This document shows, in pieces, positions 20,681 to 33,007 of a stretch of DNA of 64,000 nt (position 1 is its first letter; each line of letters begins with the position of its first letter). The translations under genes and the position numbers were made by a program. Under the pieces are notes generated by a model, which saw only the letters and a list, made by a program, of their open reading frames with translations, did no database searches and was not told the origin of the DNA. The stretch comes from Parasponia andersonii (Eukaryota; Streptophyta; Magnoliopsida; Rosales; Cannabaceae). The stretch lies in the NCBI GenBank assembly GCA_002914805.1, contig JXTB01000430.1, forward strand, positions 310,390 to 374,389, in the 5' to 3' direction.

Positions 20681-20850
20681 CACGTGGAGGCTGCCTTCTA
20701 GCTATTCCAAGCACGTAACAACCAGTCCCGTTTCCAAGTCCAAAAGTTAAAAAGAATCCACGCCACGTGGGAATGGTCATTTTTAAAAAATAATAATAAA
20801 TTTTCCACTGTCCGATAATGTACGTGGAGAACCATTATATAGACACGTGG
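20681..20850. promoter_or_regulatory. Cluster of ACGT-core (G-box/ABRE-like) sites
   Basis: Five ACGT cores occur in 170 bases: CACGTGG at 20681, 20764 and 20844, TACGTGG at 20821 and GCACGTAA at 20711. A TTATATAG motif sits at about 20835. Such clusters normally mark light- or ABA-responsive promoters bound by bZIP/bHLH factors, but no gene follows within several kb on either strand. Confidence 0.4.
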
Positions 20851-21488
20851 ATGGTCGAGATCTACAAGGCAGAGACTCCTAAATTATATCCTAGACAAAA
20901 TATATCGGAATCTTAAATCTTATCTCATCTTCTAGTATTTAGAAACAAATTTTCAGCTATTTATAGGTTTATGCGTCAACATTTATCTTATTCTATTAGA
21001 AATGAAGGTTATACGTGTGAATTAGTGAAATAAGGATTGATATAACAAAGAATGTTACGAAATGTAACGTATGATACCCGAAAAAATCTTCTCTCTATTT
21101 TATTTTTCGAACCTAAGAAAAGAAAAAAAAAAAAGAAGCTAAACCTAAACCCAAACAGTATCTCAGACTTATTGATACAATAGAACACGTAGCGAGATAG
21201 GTCCTTCACCATCTAAGGCATGAGCTTGATCCTTACTGAGTTGGACACGAGTCAATTGGGAGGTTTAGACTTGATAGTCTTAATCATTATTTAATAGGTA
21301 TTTTTTTAATCTATTATATTTTTTTAACCATCTGATGATTCATGTAACGGTTATTATTATTCAATAATTAGACAAAAAAAAATAATAATAATAAATAAGT
21401 ATTATTTAGTATTTTTTATTTCTCAATTTTTTATTATAAAAGACGTTCATAATAAATTTTAATTGACTAAAATAATATTTACAAATAA

Positions 21489-22278
21489 GGGTTAATTATG
21501 TAAAAATACCATTATTTTTTTCCTCAAAAAATGCCTTATCTTTTAAACTTCTACAAATTAATAACATCATTTTTTATTTTACAAAGTAATACTCTCACAT
21601 TTATGATTTCTATAAATTAATACATTCACTTTTGAATTCTTCAAATTAATACCCTAACATTTATGATTTCTAAAAATTAATATCCCCAACTTTTGTTTTA
21701 TTTGTATATTTATATTATGAGCAAATAAAAAGATGTAAACATCTCTCATTAATTTATTAAAAATGTTTAGATAGTAGTATATTATCAGAAATTATTTTAT
21801 AACTACCTTTTTTGGTTAATTGTTTTAAAAACATCTATTTTTTTACTCACATGTTTAGTTTTTTTTACAATTGATTATTTTTACCTCTCGTTCTAATTGT
21901 TTAATTTTCTTTTTTAAATGAAAAGTGAAATAAGTTAACTGCAAATATTTTTTAGAAATTTTATTGCTGTTTAATAAGATTTAATTAAGTTGATGATGGC
22001 TACTACCATCTTTTTATTATTAAAGTCAACTAATAGGGCATTAAGGTTATAAATTTATAAGAATTTCAAATATTAGGATATTAATTTGCAAGAGTTTTAA
22101 TTGTTAGGGTATTAATTTGAAGAATTCAAAAGTAAGTATATTATTTTGTAGAAATTCAAAAGTCATAGTATTATTTTGTAGAATTTTAAAAGTGAATATA
22201 TTATTTTGCAGACATTCAAACGTCATAAGTTTTTTTTTTTTTTTTGCAGAAAAATTAAAAATCGAGGTATTTTAATGT
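21489..22278. mobile_element. Foldback-like element with inverted arms of short tandem repeats
   Basis: The left arm (about 21.50-21.71 kb) repeats TTCTACAAATTAATA-type units of roughly 50 bp. The right arm (about 22.03-22.23 kb) contains the same units inverted (TATTAATTTGAAGAATTC, TATTATTTTGTAGAAATTC). The outer ends also match when inverted (TGTAAAAATACCATTATTTT and CATTAAAATACCTCGATTTT). Long inverted arms made of subterminal tandem repeats characterise foldback-type transposons and some Mutator-like MITEs. There is no ORF, and the target duplication was not resolved. Confidence 0.5.
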
Positions 22279-25200
22279 TCGGATGATGTTTCAATGGAGA
22301 TTTTTATTTTTACTCCATAGATGGATACTCTAATTTGTGTCATTAGATTTTAATCTAATGGCTAAAATAATATTAATAAATTTACTAAAAAGATTAATAT
22401 AATTAATACATATATAAATATAGAAAGTTATTTAAAACAAACAATATGGGTAACCTGATGAGTTGGTCAATTTCTTTTAATTTTTTACAAAGAAAATGAA
22501 ATTAGTAAAAAAAATACTTAATGATCTTAAATCACTTTCAATTATCTTATTCGTTGGAAAAAAAAAATAAAAGGTGTACAAATTTTAAATTGTTTAACAT
22601 ATAATTTTTTTTTCAACAAATTTTCTTTCAATGTAGTTACTTTATTCATTTTTTGTTATTTAATAAAATAATTTATTCATAATATGAAAATTATGCTATC
22701 TTGGAATTTTCCTTTTGTATAGTAAGAAAGAAATTTTATAAAATATTGAAGATACAATAATACATATAGTTTTAAATTAAAAATAATTGAAAATTTTTAA
22801 TTTAAATTAAATTTCAAAAAGAAAATAAATAAAAAAGAATTAAAAATTAATATGTTGAATGAGATGATTTGTTATTGTAAATTTATTTCCAATTAATCAA
22901 AGTCACTCATTCATATAGCAAAAACAAAAATACTCATTGAAAATTCACTCTTTAAAGTTATTAAGACTATAAATAAATAAAAAAACCTAATGAAGTGGTG
23001 CCCTTAAGTATTTATGTTTTTATTTATTTTAATCGGATACTGCAATTCTATATCTCGATTATGTGGTCAAGAAATACCACATCACAAAACTTGATAAAAT
23101 AATGAGTGATTATAATTTAAACTGTTTTACAATAAACTATGACCAAGTAACGTATAATTTTCTACTGATTTTTTGTTTTAATGTTTCCATAAAATGATTA
23201 TTCTTTACAATTGAAAATACGAGTACACTGATTTTTCCCTTTTTGGGGGGGTTGACTTCAGGAAGAGTGCTCTGAAGTGGCGAGCAATGGAAAGTAATAT
23301 ACTTGTGAGCTGCTTTTTCAAAATGATATATATTTTAATTTATTTTAATTCAAGTATAAATGCATTCGAGCTACTACCGAGCAGAATGATTTAACGTGTG
23401 CAATTAATAAAAGGACGGGATTTTACTCAAAAATAAATAAATAATAATGAAAGACTAGATTTTTTTTGGGTGGGAAAAATAAAGGACATTGAAGTCGATC
23501 TGGATCTGATCGTAATCTACCAACTCAATCTTTGACTATATATAAGATCTAATCTACCCATCAATGTTAAAAAAATATGCATAAAAGGTATATTTATATT
23601 TATATTTTTAAAAGAGTTGTCGCTTTTACTAATTTGCTATCAACCAAGCGAACAATTTGTGTAAAGCATGTGAAGCAATGGAAACCAGCAATTCTGGGCC
23701 GTATAAGGTTATAATTTGAGTGGTGCCACTGCCAGCCAAGATTGCAAGAGTCACATTTGCACGTGCTAACTCCTAGTTTTCATTATTATCCTTATCCATA
23801 TGGTCAAACTTAAATAGTTTCAATAAATTGAATTTAAAAAGAATACACCTACATGGTTATGCAGAAATTTGAAAAGCATGAGACCTGTCATTAAAGGGGA
23901 TTTATGTTGTATGTATGGTGATTAAAAAAACAACAACTTAATACATGTTTTTTGAATTGTACAATTTTTAATATATATATTTGCAGTAAAATCACATTTT
24001 ATTGTAATAGTAATATAGCGCGACTTAAAAGAAGTGCACAATAACAATGAGGGTAAAGTTCTTCACCATAGTACATTATTTCTTATTTTAACAGTTGAAA
24101 AGCATAATATATTATGTATATTCTCTAAACGAGAAGCCAAATGTCGACACATCGGCTACTAATGCCAGTCTTTTCTGTTATTTTTGCTATTCCTTTTTGG
24201 ATTTTTGATAATACTGGACCAGTAATCTGAGTTTTAAAGCTTTAACACATAAGTTGATCATCCACAAAGTCAAATCAATGCTTACCCACTATAACAGAAA
24301 AGCATAATTGTAATCACGCCAATGCTAGTTGGTCGATTCAGGATCAGCCGATCTTGTTCTTCTTTTCACTATTTTTGGAAAATTGGAACGGACACATATA
24401 TTTATACATCAGGATCAATTGGAGATTTCTTTTCCTATTTTTTTCTTTTAATATATATATATATATAGAGGTTGTCAATCTAATAGGTATTTTTTTTCTT
24501 TATCTATAGGTAGGTATTTTTTTTTTAGCCAAAGACGTTCATCATTAATACTCTTTTTCTCTTTTACTCTTTATAATAAAAAAATATATATGCTAAATTT
24601 TCATTAGCCAAATTGATATTTATGCATAGATAAAAAAAAAAAAAATACTAGATTAGTGCCATATATATATATATATATATATTTGATCAGTTGGCCGATA
24701 AAATCATAAAATGTTTACACAAAAAACCATTCGAATATTCTCGAGCATCAACACTCAGTTTAGTTGCTCACAAAATAATTAGAAGAACATAAATCATAAA
24801 TGTTTATTTTTTTTTTTTAATATCTTTCCGCTTCATTGCTTAACGTATGATTTATTATGACTTATTATATTATTAAAATATTAAATTAAATAATAAAAAC
24901 TACCTTTTTGGACGATAACACAGAAAAATATAAAAGAGTATGCGTAATATAGCGTATTTAGGCTATTCAGCAATCCTCTGAATTATAAACTAAAGAAAAA
25001 TATTAGTTGTATAAACGAGTTAAACGTCTCAACAGTGGCCTAGCAATCACTGTTTCCAAAATTTTAGTTCAGATAGTGACAACCAGACATTTTTCATACA
25101 TTGAATTCAAATAAAATAAATAAATTAGTGTCTACATTTTTCTTAAATGAAAATGTACTGTTTCCATTTGCAAGTTGCACATACTTTTTTTTTTTTCAAA

Positions 25201-27524
25201 AAAGAAAAATGTGGGACAATTTGCTTATTTTGGGTAATACGTTACAGGTTATACATATATAGGTAGGATGCAAGGGCGTTTGAAAACAAAATAGGTTGTT
25301 CCAAACCTTAAAAGGGAAACAAAGAGAAAAAACCAATAATGTTATAATATGAGGGAGACGGACGTGAAATAAGGGTGGAGCCCTAATACCATGCATGCCC
25401 CAATGTCCAATGGGATTTGTAGTAATGCATTTATTAACTTGTTAAATATTTAAATATGGTGCCAACGGGGCATTGAATTGATTGGCATCTTCAACTTCCA
25501 ACTTCAACTCGGATAAGCTTTGGGCCGGCTTTGGGCCACCCACCGCCCCACCCATACGCTCCATTTAGACCTTGTTTTTTCTTTTTGGAAATGCCATATG
25601 CCATAGCTATTTTCTTTTTTGGGGTTTTTTTTAATGCTTTATAATTTGAATTATGCGATCTGTCTATATAACATGAGTATCCCCATCTATTATTACGATA
25701 TTTTGCTAATTAACTATACATTGAAGGGCATAATTGTTAGTTTTAAAAATATTTTTGCAGCAAAAAATTGACCAAGAGTATTTAAAATTTTTATGGAAAC
25801 AATTGATTACGTGAGTGCATAACATTAATTCATAGAAAATAGAAAACATACAAAAAAAATAGATCATATATTTCTTGTAGCCTATCAGCATATTCTATTT
25901 TTTGGTTTTCTAAATCATGACTTCTAATCCAATCTTCCAGCACAACTAGATAAATGTATGAATATTGCGTACAATTTTTTAAACTTACACTTTTAAAAAC
26001 TTACAATATTCTCAATACATGAGATTGCAAAACTTTGTTTTGTAAAAAATAGAATACTCTCTTTTTTTTTTCCTAATTTATTGAGGCTTTATAGAAAATA
26101 ATAGCACGCTTATATTTTGTAGTAGGTTTTCTTTATATATATAAATATTTATTAAACTATTTAATAAATAAAATAATTAATCAAATTAATTATTATATAT
26201 ATATGTAAAACACACATGGCCGTAACCTTTTTAATAAGCCCAATGAAACGTGACTTTTCTTTCTTAAAAGCATGATATATACATGTGTATAATTATTTAA
26301 TCTAATTAATTAAGTGGCCTACTCCATCAAGTGTTTCACTTTTAATCAATTTCTTAATTTTTATTTATGTAATTACTATATATATAAATTAACAGATAAT
26401 TAGATATTTTTAAATTCAAAATTTAAAAAAATTAGGAAACTTATCTTTCATAAATTTAAATTAATTAACGAATTAATAACAATTATTAATTACAAGTAGA
26501 TAAATATTTATCTGGAAAAACAGAAATGATGTAATATCTAATACAATATTTGTAAGAATTGGAATTGAGAACCTATTGACTTACAATTCAAGCTCCAATA
26601 AACTATGGCAATTAATTAATCTCTTTAATTAATTTGTCTAATTTATTAATTCCAGTATTACTTCATTGAAAATCTGAAATTGCACTATTAAAATTACAAA
26701 ATTAATTTACTTAACAAGCATTCCATCAATTTCATCAATTATATGTGATTCAATCCTCCATAAACAGTTCATAAGCAGAGCTACAATTTCCGTTTACCTC
26801 TCTAATTATATCTTTATCCTTGTATGCCGTCGATTCTCTAATGAACAATTAATTTATAATTCTACTTACTAATGGAAGGAATGGACTCCAAATCTTTTAT
26901 TTACATTCCTAACTATTCATCTCATCATGCTCCCAAGATATAAGTGTTTTGATCTATTTAGAAAAAAAAACTTTTAACAAGTATATTAAAGAACATATTA
27001 TTATAAATAAGAGTTTATAACTATTTACGATTAATAGTAATCTATATATGATTATCTAGTGACATTATTTGCACTATCAATAGATAACGAAATTTATACA
27101 AAATTCAAATAATGTCAGATCCAGTTCTATATAATCAAATTGTATAAAGTACCTCCACTGTAATGTTAACATATCAATAGTCTAAATAATACTATTACAT
27201 TCTCAATATTAATAGAACATACTAACAATATTTAATTAAATATCTCAGATTTTAATTAATTATTATGGATTATATTTAATTTATTATCCATGAATTTAAT
27301 CCTCATGCATATAACACTTATATACTAAATTATACTAAATTTATGGTTATTATAAACAAATTAAGTATTTTTTTAATATTTAAAGATATACAAATTATGT
27401 ACAAATTCAAATAAAAAAATGTCATTTTATTAATTCAACAAAATTCAAAATACATATGTTTTTAAGGACATAAATACTACCAATAATTGCATTATTCGGA
27501 TCAGTCACAAATTATAATTTATAA
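22279..27524. other. Gene-free AT-rich intergenic DNA
   Basis: No frame has recognisable protein content on either strand. TA microsatellites occur near 24452 and 24660. A somewhat GC-richer island lies at 25480-25570 with GGGCC motifs. The rest is A/T-rich sequence with probable decayed MITEs. Confidence 0.5.
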
Positions 27525-27899
27525 TAGGGCTAGTTATTTGAACACGATATGATAACACGATTCGAAATCCACACGTTTAGTTGACATATAATTGACTTGA
27601 ATTGACACGATTAATTAATATTTTTATTAAAATATTATAAAATATTAAATAATTACTTCATAGGAAGTATTTTTTAATGTATTCATTGTAAATAAAACGA
27701 AAAGTAACAAATTAGTGAGCTAATTTATTTCAATAAAGTAAAACTAAAGTAAAAATAAATAAATAATAATTATAATATTTAAAAGTGTTGTGATGCGTTA
27801 ATCTAAATGACGTTTTCATTAAACCGATAACCCGTTGATAATATAAATCTCGCACGATATAAATGAGTCTACACGAAATAACACGAATTTTTACCTCTA
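27525..27899. mobile_element. hAT-like MITE with 8-bp target duplication
   Basis: The element begins TAGGGCTAGTTATTTGAACA and ends, inverted, TAGAGGTAAAAATTCGTG. Both subterminal regions are rich in ACACGA/TCGTGT motifs, typical of a widespread plant hAT MITE group. The flanks ATTTATAA (27517-27524) and ATTTATAT (27900-27907) match at 7 of 8 positions. Non-coding. Confidence 0.6.
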
Positions 27900-30756
27900 A
27901 TTTATATATATAAGTATATGTTTTTAGTAGTCAAATTGGTACATCATTCATACGAAAGATGCATGCTACTTTATGTTGTACAAATAAATATATTTGTGAA
28001 GAATTTTCATGATATAATGTTCTTTATTAGTTAGTTTTGAATTTTGATTGTAGAGAAGAAAATTAATTTTTTTATTAAGCGTATTTTTCTATTATTAGCT
28101 ACAGTATAACGAGCAAAATGGTTTTGTGATATTAATTATTTTTGCAACGAAAAAAATGAAAGGCTTAATCAATGTAATTGATATCACTTTATTCAAATCA
28201 ATACGTGTTTCGGGAAAAAAAAATTGACTTGTAAAATAATAGCTCATTTTATAGACTATGTTAGCTTTGAGTAAACCGTTCCAACTAAACTTAGTAGGCA
28301 ACATGGATTTACAGTACCCAATTTGAATGGTAAATATAAATGAAAAGAATTGACTGGTTAATCTTAATCCTTCTTGTTGCGCCCAAACATTATATATTTA
28401 ATGAATGCATATATAATATAATATGTATGACTTGATTGCCTGACAGCGTGAGTATTTGATTGATGGGCCCAAATTTGGGTTGGCCTGTGGGGTGTCCAAG
28501 CTCAGGACTGACCTATGTACACAATTGGGGGAGAGAAATAAAAAGTACTCTGTGTATATATAACTTGCCGAAATGAAAAATGTTCAGGTGGCCCCAAATG
28601 AGTGCTGTAACGCTGTTAGCCATAAAATACTGAAAAATGGCAGAACGATGCATATTTTGTATATTACAGGTTGTTACTACAGTTTTATTTCTTAGCTTTT
28701 TTGGGTCCATTATGTTTATGTCACAAATCATTAAAAGTTCAGAATCATAACTCGTTTTTCTAGAGAGTAGTCAACTTTGCAGTGCCTATGGCATAGCCCA
28801 GCGGAAGAACTACTCCTATGACTATGGGCTTTAAACCCACATGAGCCCAATCTAGGCTGTGGCCGAGTCTTTCTCTCCCATTTTATTGTCTATTTTCAAT
28901 TTTGGTTTGATGAATGAACCTATTTTTTAAAAATTTTTTTTGAAGAAATGAGTGAGGTTTTGGTATATTGTATTAAGATTTAAATACCAGCTTATTGAAA
29001 TTTCCTGACTGTAATCCTAGGTTAAGTAGCCAAACACCATTAAGAAACATGAATCAAAATCAAATAGCAGTTTTTTATACTATGTTTTTAATCACTTTCA
29101 ACAGCTAACTTTCTCGTTTGATATTAATTTGAGTAGGAAAAGTAAAAAATAAAAAAGATATTTTGTAATACAGAAAATCTCTTATAAATTTTAATTGGGT
29201 CTAATAAGTGATATTGGTCTAATTTTTTCGTTGGGTATATAACTTGGCGATGAAACAAGAAGGTAAAATGACTAAGCGAATTCATTTAGAAACTAAGATT
29301 ATGGAAGAAAACTACTTTGGGTGTATGATCTTGACAATTTATTTACATAAAAAACACATATAATTGTTTTCTTTGTCTTTTAGTTTATATGCCTAATTGC
29401 CCGTGCTTGCATCAATTGAATCAGATGAGACCATTTGTTCTCCTAAAGCCCCTATTATGACAAAGCATTAAAAATTTGTCTCAAATATCCTTGTCAAACA
29501 CCTTTGGACCTCAAAAAAAAAGTGTATAGTTGTTTGATCTCTTCCATATCCCAATTAGAAAGAACGAATTTTTCCTAAAGTCTAAATCAAAGATATATTC
29601 TCTTTAGCAACCATCTTTAAAAGATTCACTAAGTCCCAAACAAGAAACGTTTATTTCCCATTACTTAGATGACTCTTTGTTAAACATAGCAATAAACAAT
29701 TGAAAAGCAAGAAAAATTAGGAAATCTAATCTTAAAAAAAACAAAGTTATGATAACTAAAAGCAACCAGAGTATAATGTCATATTTTTTTTTTTGAATAA
29801 AAGAATTTCATCTAATTTTATTCCCTTGCTAAATCGTATTTTGGTCTTTAGATGTAACGTTAAGTCAACTACTTTAATAGCCAAAACAAGAAGAAAAGAA
29901 AAAAGAAAAGTCTAATCCTTTGATTACAGTTGTCATAATTTTATTAGTTGACGCTATCATGCTTGTTGATGACGTGTAGGCCTATATATAATAGCTCTCA
30001 ATAAGTCCAACCGAAGGAACTGGCGCTGCCCAATAACGTAGTGTCTTAGGGACAATATTTCAATTACATTTAAACCCAAACAAACGATTCAAGCTACCTA
30101 TTTGATCAATATACTTGTTAATCACTCCTATTTTGTTATGAGTTTTCTGAGATTTATCCACTATTGGATAATTAACTAAATCTCTTCGTATCTGTTGTGC
30201 CATGGGGGAGTACCTCACTAACCATAGACCAATAAACTAGTCAACATAATCGGCCAAAATCTGCTGACTTACTCGATTATAATGCTATATAGATTTGATT
30301 TAAATAAACAAATTTATGCACGCAATGAGAAATTACTCAATTTTTATACTGAATTGTAACTTTTTAATTTATATGTTTCCTTTATTTGATTAGGAAACCT
30401 TAGTAAAGAAAATCATAGGAAGAAAGGACATTGCATCCTATAAATTATGAATTCTTGTAAGGAATTGCTCCTAAATTATACCCTATTTATATAGTTGATA
30501 TCGCGATCGTCAATTCCAATCCAGGAACTAAGAAATTCAGTGAAGTGAATCGGTACTAATATAAACCTCTCCGTAAGTAACAATCATTAGACGATCACCT
30601 TCTCAAACCATAATTAATTAGCTAGCTTCGTCTGTCATTGCTGGCCGGCTGCTTCTATTTATGTCAACCGCACACACACGTTTACGTGAAAATTGATCAT
30701 CCCTTGATCACCAAGAAAACGGCTCCTCATTCCATGGCAGTCACCTAGGATGACCT
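27900..30756. other. Intergenic DNA upstream of the pectin methylesterase
   Basis: No supported gene. GGCCCA-type motifs occur near 28465 and 28850. A TATATATAATA stretch sits near 29980. The last few hundred bases are the distal promoter of the gene at 30904. Confidence 0.45.
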
Positions 30757-30763
30757 TATAAAA
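30757..30763 (+). promoter_or_regulatory. Probable TATA box of the pectin methylesterase gene
   Basis: TATAAAA lies 147 bases before the ATG at 30904, in the context GACCTTATAAAAGTCAAC. It would place transcription start at about 30785-30795. The adjoining GTCAAC resembles a W-box core. Confidence 0.45.
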
Positions 30764-30903
30764 GTCAACAAACGCCTTGGGCCAAAGTCATATTCCTTAT
30801 ACACTATCAACAACAAACATTCATTCATTTTTTCATTAAGGCTTTCACATACCAAAGTCACCATCCTAACTAATCATACTCTTAATTGGTTCTTTGTCAC
30901 ACC

Positions 30904-31294
30904 ATGGCGATTCGTGTTAATTATCTCGTTCAAATATTTTCCTTAATTTTCATCGTCATGGCTTCATCTTCGGCTCTAGTCCGAGCCGTTCCTCTAATGA
31001 GCTCGGCAGTTCTATTGAGAGTTGACCAATCGGGCAAAGGCAACTTCACCAAGATACAAGATGCCATTAACGCAGTCCCCTCTAATAATAAAGAGCTTGT
31101 CTATATTTTGGTTAAGCCAGGTATCTACAAAGAAAAGATCACTGTACCAGCGGACAAGCCCTTCATAACAATTAGTGGCACTAAGCCTTCTGTGACCATT
31201 ATAACATGGAACGATAGCGGCGAAATTTTCGACTCTCCTACCTTTAGTGTTTTGGCTTCTGATTTTGTCGGCCGTTATCTTACCATTCAGGTAC

Positions 31295-31347
<53 letters not shown>

Positions 31348-32843
31348 AATGTGACATGAGTTGAGATATCAAAATTCTAGAAAATCTTTGAGTTTTTTTT
31401 TTTTTTTTTTTTTTTTTGACTTGTTACGTTGTACCCTAGTATTAAGTACCTAACTAAAACCTTATTTGTACAGAACACTTATGGATCAAGTGGTAAGGCA
31501 GTTGCGTTGAGGGTGTCAGCGGACAGAGCGGCGTTCTATGGGTGTAGAATCCTTTCGGTCCAGGATACTCTACTAGACGATACAGGCAGGCATTACTATA
31601 GCAACTGTTTTATCGAAGGCGCCACAGATTTCATTTGCGGGAACGCAGCTTCTCTCTTTGAGGTTCGTATAACGTAATTAGAAAGTACTTATGCATATTT
31701 ACTTCTCTCTTTTATGTGTTTATGTATCGATTAGTAACTAATCTTCTCTACTCGTTATTTTTTACTCTTTACCCTAACAAATTAATAAACATAGCCCTGA
31801 CTTATTTTTGTAATTCAGGTTAAAAAATTGTAATGCAATTTAATTTAAACTTCTTTAAAAAAAAAAATAATTATTTGCAGAAATGCCACATTCATTCACT
31901 GGCGGAAGGAACTGGATCAATCACGGCTCAACGGAGGGAGTCTCCGTCGGAGGACACGGGCTTCGTGTTCTTGGGTTGCACCATCTCAGGTGTGAGAACG
32001 GCTTTGCTAGGAAGGCCCTGGGGGGCTTATTCCAGGGTCATCTTTGCATTCACTTACATGTCAAATGCTATACTGCCCCAAGGCTGGGATGACTGGGGAT
32101 CCTCATCCACACACAGGTATACCTATAATACTCTTAACCTTCCTTCTTCTTCTTATTCTTCTTTTTTTTTTTTAAAAAAAAAAATTAGACAATGATGGTC
32201 AGGTTACGTCAAGTTGAAATTAATCTCCTGTTAATTAAGCTTACCAAACATTTAGTCACGTTACACGATTGAAAGGAAGAAAGGGGAGGGAAAAAAAGGT
32301 AATATTAAGGACATAAGTATAATTCAAACCAATTAATTAATATTCGTCTCCAAACATGATGGTGATAAATGTGGTTTTGATGGTACTATGTAGAACATGA
32401 TGGTGTTATTTTATAAACATATAATAGTGTTTTTAAAATTGTTAGAATGTTTCGCATTGGTCTTTTAAACTAATTACTACCCTTTAACTCTTCTACGCTA
32501 CGCAACCACTGAAAATCAACATTTTGATTATGATATACTTTGATTAAGCAAGCAATCTCCAGCTATCATTTTGATGATCTCTAGCTTAATTATACCTGAA
32601 GTGTACAACTGAGTACTGAATTTTTTATTGATGTGTTTTTGATTTTGTAGTACGGTTTATTATGGACAATATAAATGTTATGGACCGGGAGCAGTTATGT
32701 CTAAAAGAGTGCAATATTCACGCAACCTAACGAGCCTAGAAGCTGAGCCTTTCTTGACCAAGGACTTGATTGATGGCAAAGCTTGGATCCGGCCTGTTCC
32801 AACCAGCTTCAGGAATGCTTTCAATGTTGGCGGAAAAAATTAA
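30904..32843 (+). CDS. Pectin methylesterase without PRO region, PME11-like
   Basis: Four exons (30904-31290, 31474-31662, 31881-32116, 32651-32843) encode 334 aa. The start [20 protein letters not shown] begins a signal peptide, so the enzyme should be secreted to the wall and remove methyl groups from homogalacturonan. There is no N-terminal inhibitor-like PRO domain. Family features: PGIYKEK (motif I), VQDTL with Gln159 and Asp160, GATDFICG with Asp181, and LGRPW with Arg237 and Trp239. The usual QAVALR motif reads KAVALR: Lys137 (codon AAG) stands where the family has the first oxyanion-hole glutamine. The spacing 137-159-160-181 equals that of carrot PME 113-135-136-157, so the residue really aligns. 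The fold is intact, but activity may be reduced or altered. The DFICG variant and the C-terminal [12 protein letters not shown] resemble Arabidopsis PME11. Confidence 0.9.
31297..31343. repeat. (TA)n microsatellite in pectin methylesterase intron 1
   Basis: A 47-base TA run starts seven bases after the donor site of intron 1, followed in the same intron by a T-run near 31393-31418. Such tracts are hypervariable and close enough to the donor to affect splicing. Confidence 0.9.
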
Positions 32844-33007
32844 GGATAGCGCATGCATGTCTGCGTATACATGAAGTTAATTTGACAAGGTTTATTATAG
32901 ATGTAAAAACAAAAAATTCATTACATATGCCAATCATGTACTTAAATTAAAAAAAAAAGACTATTCGTTTATTTCATTGTAAAAGAAGTATATAAAATGA
33001 TTCTTTA

